A stretch of DNA of 64,000 nucleotides from an uncultured Rhodospirillaceae bacterium (lineage in GTDB: Bacteria; Pseudomonadota; Alphaproteobacteria; Azospirillales; Azospirillaceae), in contig CALBDS010000047.1 of the NCBI GenBank assembly GCA_937927415.1, forward strand, positions 18,286 to 82,285. Reading direction: 5' to 3'. The notes beneath the pieces are model-generated. The model searched no databases, was not told the origin of the DNA, and saw only the letters and a list, made by a program, of their open reading frames with translations. Position 1 is the stretch's first letter. Every line of letters starts with the position of its first letter. Positions 61,389-64,000 of this stretch are shown here, in pieces. Position numbers and translations under genes: made by a program.

Positions 61389-62558
61389 ATGAAGCGTTAT
61401 CTCGTCATCGGCTGCGCCGCCGCCGCGCTCTGCACCGCCGCCGGCAGCGCCAGCGCCCAAAGCAAGTTCAACGTCCTCATCGGCGGCGACGCCTTCTTCC
61501 AGTTCGGCTATGTCGATCAGGATCAGGACCAGGGCCTGCGCTCGACCGAAGCCATGAACCGTTTCCGTCTGAACATCACCCCGACCGCCAAGGCCGACAA
61601 CGGCCTGGAATACGGCGCCCGCGTCCGTCTGCGCGCCAGCAACGGCAACGGCACCGTTGACGCCGACCGCGCCTACATCTTCGCCGAAGGCAAGTTCGGC
61701 CGCGTCCAGGCCGGTACCGACGCCGGTGCGTCCGACAACTTCGCCTTCATCGGCCCGGTGGTTGATTGGGGCACCTTCGGCGGTCCGGACGGCTGGTGGA
61801 TGAGCTACCTCGGCCCGACGACCGGCGCCAACATCCCGCTGTCCACTCAGGGCCAGCTGCGCACCCTGGGTTCGTCGGATGCCAACACCCGCATCACCTA
61901 CCTGACCCCGAGCTTCGCGGGCCTGCAGCTCATCGCCAGCTACGCTCCGGTCACCGGCACCGCCAACAGCAACTATGGCAGCGCCAACACCAGCGTGAAC
62001 CGTCTGAAGGACACCTCGGTCGGCTCCAACAGCCGCGCCGAAGGCTACAACGACGTGTATGAAATCGGCGGCGTGTACACCGGCGAATTCAGCGGCGTGA
62101 CCATCGAAGGCAGCGCCTTCTACAGCGGCGGTACCGCGAAGAACGACGTGGTCGGCACCATCACCACCAAGTATGAAGACCTGTCGTCCTGGCAGGCCGG
62201 TCTGCAGATCGGCTACGCCGGCTTCAAGGTGGGCGGCAGCTACTCCAACTCCTACGACAGCGGTTACGTGAAGGTTGGCCGCGCCAACTCGACCGATCAG
62301 GAAACTGTGATCCTGGGCGCCCAGTACACCACCGGCCCGGTGATCATCGGTGCGGGCTACACCTACGCTCAGGACGCCGGCGACTTCGACTCCACCGGCA
62401 AGAACAAGCTGAACCTGTACAGCGTCGGCGCCAACTACACCGTCGCCCCCGGCCTGACCGTCGGTCTAGAATACAACTACTTCGACCTGGATCACAACCT
62501 GAACGCCAACGACGACAAGGGCAGCGTCGTGATCTTCGACACCCGCGTCGCCTTCTGA
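61389..62558 (+). CDS. Gram-negative porin (second of two tandem copies)
   Basis: A 389-residue porin with a signal peptide (about 1-24, ending SASAQ). The N-terminal third closely matches porin 1 (GYVDQDQDQGLRSTEAMNRF; LNITPTAKADNGLEYGARVR). The C-terminal strands also match (TVAPGLTVGLEYNYFDL; final VAF), while the central loops differ. ATG 61389 is chosen because AAGGA sits nine bases upstream, whereas the earlier ATG at 61380 abuts it. A tandem duplication with divergence of pore-lining loops is the likely history. Strong terminators flank both genes. Confidence 0.93.
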   Translation: MKRYLVIGCAAAALCTAAGSASAQSKFNVLIGGDAFFQFGYVDQDQDQGLRSTEAMNRFRLNITPTAKADNGLEYGARVRLRASNGNGTVDADRAYIFAEGKFGRVQAGTDAGASDNFAFIGPVVDWGTFGGPDGWWMSYLGPTTGANIPLSTQGQLRTLGSSDANTRITYLTPSFAGLQLIASYAPVTGTANSNYGSANTSVNRLKDTSVGSNSRAEGYNDVYEIGGVYTGEFSGVTIEGSAFYSGGTAKNDVVGTITTKYEDLSSWQAGLQIGYAGFKVGGSYSNSYDSGYVKVGRANSTDQETVILGAQYTTGPVIIGAGYTYAQDAGDFDSTGKNKLNLYSVGANYTVAPGLTVGLEYNYFDLDHNLNANDDKGSVVIFDTRVAF

Positions 62559-62599
62559 TTTCCGAAGGCTACGCGCCGGTCAACGGTGTGTCGCACAAG

Positions 62600-62636
62600 C
62601 GGCGGCGGAGGTTTCTCCGCCGCCGTTTTGTTTTGG
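62600..62636 (+). terminator. Rho-independent terminator of porin 2
   Basis: CGGCGGCGGAG-GTTT-CTCCGCCGCCG, an 11-bp perfect stem, followed by TTTTGTTTT. It begins 42 bases past the porin stop. It could also end the convergent minus-strand gene. Confidence 0.9.
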
Positions 62637-62644
62637 GAACGGCC

Positions 62645-63127
62645 TCAGTTGGACGCCGACGCATCGCACAGCAGCAGCATGGCCGAGTCGGGCAGCGGCG
62701 CCCACAGCAGCAGCAGGGTCGCCGGTTCCTTCACCGCCGTGTAAACGGACATGTCGGGATCGGGAAGGGTGACGGTCTGGGCCTTGTCCAGGCGATAGCC
62801 CACTTTCTCGAAATTGCCCATGGTTGCCTTGATGACGGTGGCTACCTGTTCCATCCGGGCGCCGCCTTCCTGCCCGGCGAACTCCCAGCCGTAGCTTTCG
62901 AGTCGGCCGCAGGTGCGGTTCAGGCTTTTGGCGACATCGGCCATGAAGGCGGCATAGGTGCCGTCATCGGCCAGCGGGAACGGCGCCAGCGGAAAGGCGA
63001 CCTTCGCCAGGGGCGAGCCGGGGGCGGTTTTGGCCGCCGGGGTATCGGCCGCCAGAACAGGACCGGCCAGGATGCCGGCGGCCACGGCCACCGTAACGGC
63101 CACAACACCGGCCAGACGAATCCGCAT
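62645..63127 (-). CDS. Secreted hypothetical protein
   Basis: The 160-residue protein has a signal peptide (residues 1-27, ending VLAAD). A mature helix-rich domain has AFMADVAKSLNRTCGRLESY and a second Cys near the C-terminus (LLCDASASN), which could form a disulfide. AGGAGG precedes ATG 63127 by seven bases, a strong start. I do not recognise the family. It converges on porin 2 and is divergent from the YggS-like gene. Confidence 0.8.
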   Translation of the reverse strand: MRIRLAGVVAVTVAVAAGILAGPVLAADTPAAKTAPGSPLAKVAFPLAPFPLADDGTYAAFMADVAKSLNRTCGRLESYGWEFAGQEGGARMEQVATVIKATMGNFEKVGYRLDKAQTVTLPDPDMSVYTAVKEPATLLLLWAPLPDSAMLLLCDASASN

Positions 63128-63248
63128 CGGGATTCCTCCTTGCATGAATGAAAAGGGATCGGGCGAGCGATCTTGCGTTTCGCCGGAGGGTCCGTTACCA
63201 CGCCCGCAAGCACGGTGTATAGAACCCCGACAGTTGGAGAAAGCCGCC

Positions 63249-63971
63249 ATGACGCCCACGCCTGTTGCTCCCCCGCTGGCCCCCACCCTGGCCGGGCGTC
63301 TGGACGAGGTGCGCCGCCAGATCGACGAGACGCTGGCCGATTGCGGCCGCGCTCCCGGTTCGGTGACCCTGGTGGCGGTGTCCAAGACCCACGGGGCGGA
63401 CGCGGCGGCCGAGGCCATTGCCGCCGGCCAGCGGGTGTTCGGGGAAAACCGGGTGCAGGAGGCCAAGGCCAAATGGCCAGCCCTGCGCGCCGCGCACCCG
63501 GATCTGGAATTGCACCTGATCGGCCCGTTGCAGACCAACAAGGTGCGTGAAGCGGTGGCGCTGTTCGACGTGATCGAAACGGTGGACCGCCCCAAGCTGG
63601 CCGAAGCCCTGGCCGAGGAAATGGCCCGCACCGGCCGCCGCCCCCGCTGCCTGATCGAGGTCAACACGGGCGAAGAGGTGCAGAAGGCCGGCATCCTGCC
63701 GGCGGAGGTGGATGCCTTCGTGGCGGCCTGCCGCGACACCTGGAACCTGCCGGTCACCGGCCTGATGTGCATTCCCCCGGTGGACGAGGAACCGGCGATG
63801 CACTTCGCCCTGCTGGCCGCCATGGCCCGGCGCAACGGCCTGGCCGAGGTCAGCATGGGCATGAGCGGCGATTTCCCTTCCGCCATCCGCTTCGGCGCCA
63901 CCCATGTGCGGGTGGGGACCGCGATTTTCGGGGCGCGGCCCGCCGGAGAGAGCGGGGCAGCCGCCCCATAG
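63249..63971 (+). CDS. YggS-family PLP homeostasis protein
   Basis: A 240-residue member of the YggS/PROSC/Alr-like fold. LVAVSKTHGADAA holds the PLP Lys (about residue 46), followed by FGENRVQEAKAK and LHLIGPLQTNKV. GLMCIPPVD and LSMGMSGDFPSAI-type (EVSMGMSGDFPSAIRFGAT) hold the phosphate loop. YggS proteins bind PLP and buffer its free level. The last residues (GESGAAAP) and the stop codon coincide with a GGGGC/GCCCC palindrome of family C. Confidence 0.92.
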   Translation: MTPTPVAPPLAPTLAGRLDEVRRQIDETLADCGRAPGSVTLVAVSKTHGADAAAEAIAAGQRVFGENRVQEAKAKWPALRAAHPDLELHLIGPLQTNKVREAVALFDVIETVDRPKLAEALAEEMARTGRRPRCLIEVNTGEEVQKAGILPAEVDAFVAACRDTWNLPVTGLMCIPPVDEEPAMHFALLAAMARRNGLAEVSMGMSGDFPSAIRFGATHVRVGTAIFGARPAGESGAAAP

Positions 63972-64000
63972 GCGCTAGGATAAGATATCAAGCAGGTCGT

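Overview
The window is a GC-rich stretch of a proteobacterial chromosome, most likely an alphaproteobacterium of the Azospirillum/Rhodospirillales kind. That placement is inference. It rests on a ccoNOQP-fixGHIS micro-oxic respiration cluster next to an FNR-type regulator, a leuS-lptE-holA block preceded by a DUF3576 lipoprotein gene, an SDHAF4-like (DUF1674) gene, paired porins with a GRAM-negative signal peptide, and many chemotaxis/c-di-GMP proteins. I saw no rRNA, tRNA, CRISPR array, transposase, integrase or phage gene.

Layout. (1) 1-11.0 kb, all on the minus strand: ccoN-ccoO-ccoQ-ccoP (cbb3 oxidase) ends at a strong terminator. It is followed by fixG-fixH-fixI-fixS (assembly and copper supply), an FNR-type regulator, a P1/DmpA-type peptidase and the 5' part of an unknown membrane protein. 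FNR-like boxes lie upstream of ccoN and, in a weaker form, upstream of fixG, so the regulator probably controls its own neighbourhood under low oxygen. (2) 11-20.9 kb: a GNAT-like protein, an RlmI-like rRNA methyltransferase, a TRIC-type membrane protein, a divergent GntR regulator/BenE transporter pair with a palindromic operator, an OmpA-like protein, a CBS-domain protein with an unusual N-terminal extension, a KGG stress protein, an arsenic operon (ArsR-ArsC fusion plus Acr3) and HtpX. (3) 21-33 kb: a soluble globin-coupled chemoreceptor carrying PilZ and CZB domains, SDHAF4, a nuclease, TerB-like, AraC, YbhB-like and aminotransferase genes, an orphan membrane MCP-like protein, a three-gene operon of small secreted proteins of unknown role, a DMT exporter, a solitary Mrr-type endonuclease and a lipoprotein. 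(4) 33-40.7 kb: a pentapeptide-repeat protein translationally coupled to a membrane protein, an MFS transporter, a Pat-like CoA-ligase/GNAT fusion, a macrodomain protein and pyrophosphatase. (5) 40.7-54.8 kb: a transport-rich block with a YejA-like binding protein, a phosphonate-monoester-hydrolase-like enzyme divergent from a complete polyamine-type ABC transporter, a complete sulfonate/nitrate-type ABC transporter, a membrane diguanylate cyclase and an orphan AapJ-like binding protein. (6) 54.8-64 kb: housekeeping genes (holA, lptE, leuS, a DUF3576 lipoprotein), two tandem porins with terminators, a secreted hypothetical protein and a YggS-family PLP protein.

Three families of palindromic intergenic repeats (called A, B and C here) are scattered through the window. 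Several of them supply the last residues and the stop codon of the upstream gene. The observations most worth following up are the globin-MCP-PilZ-CZB receptor, the hydrolase/polyamine-type transporter locus, the repeat families that rewrite C-termini, and the small secreted-protein operon near 29-30 kb.
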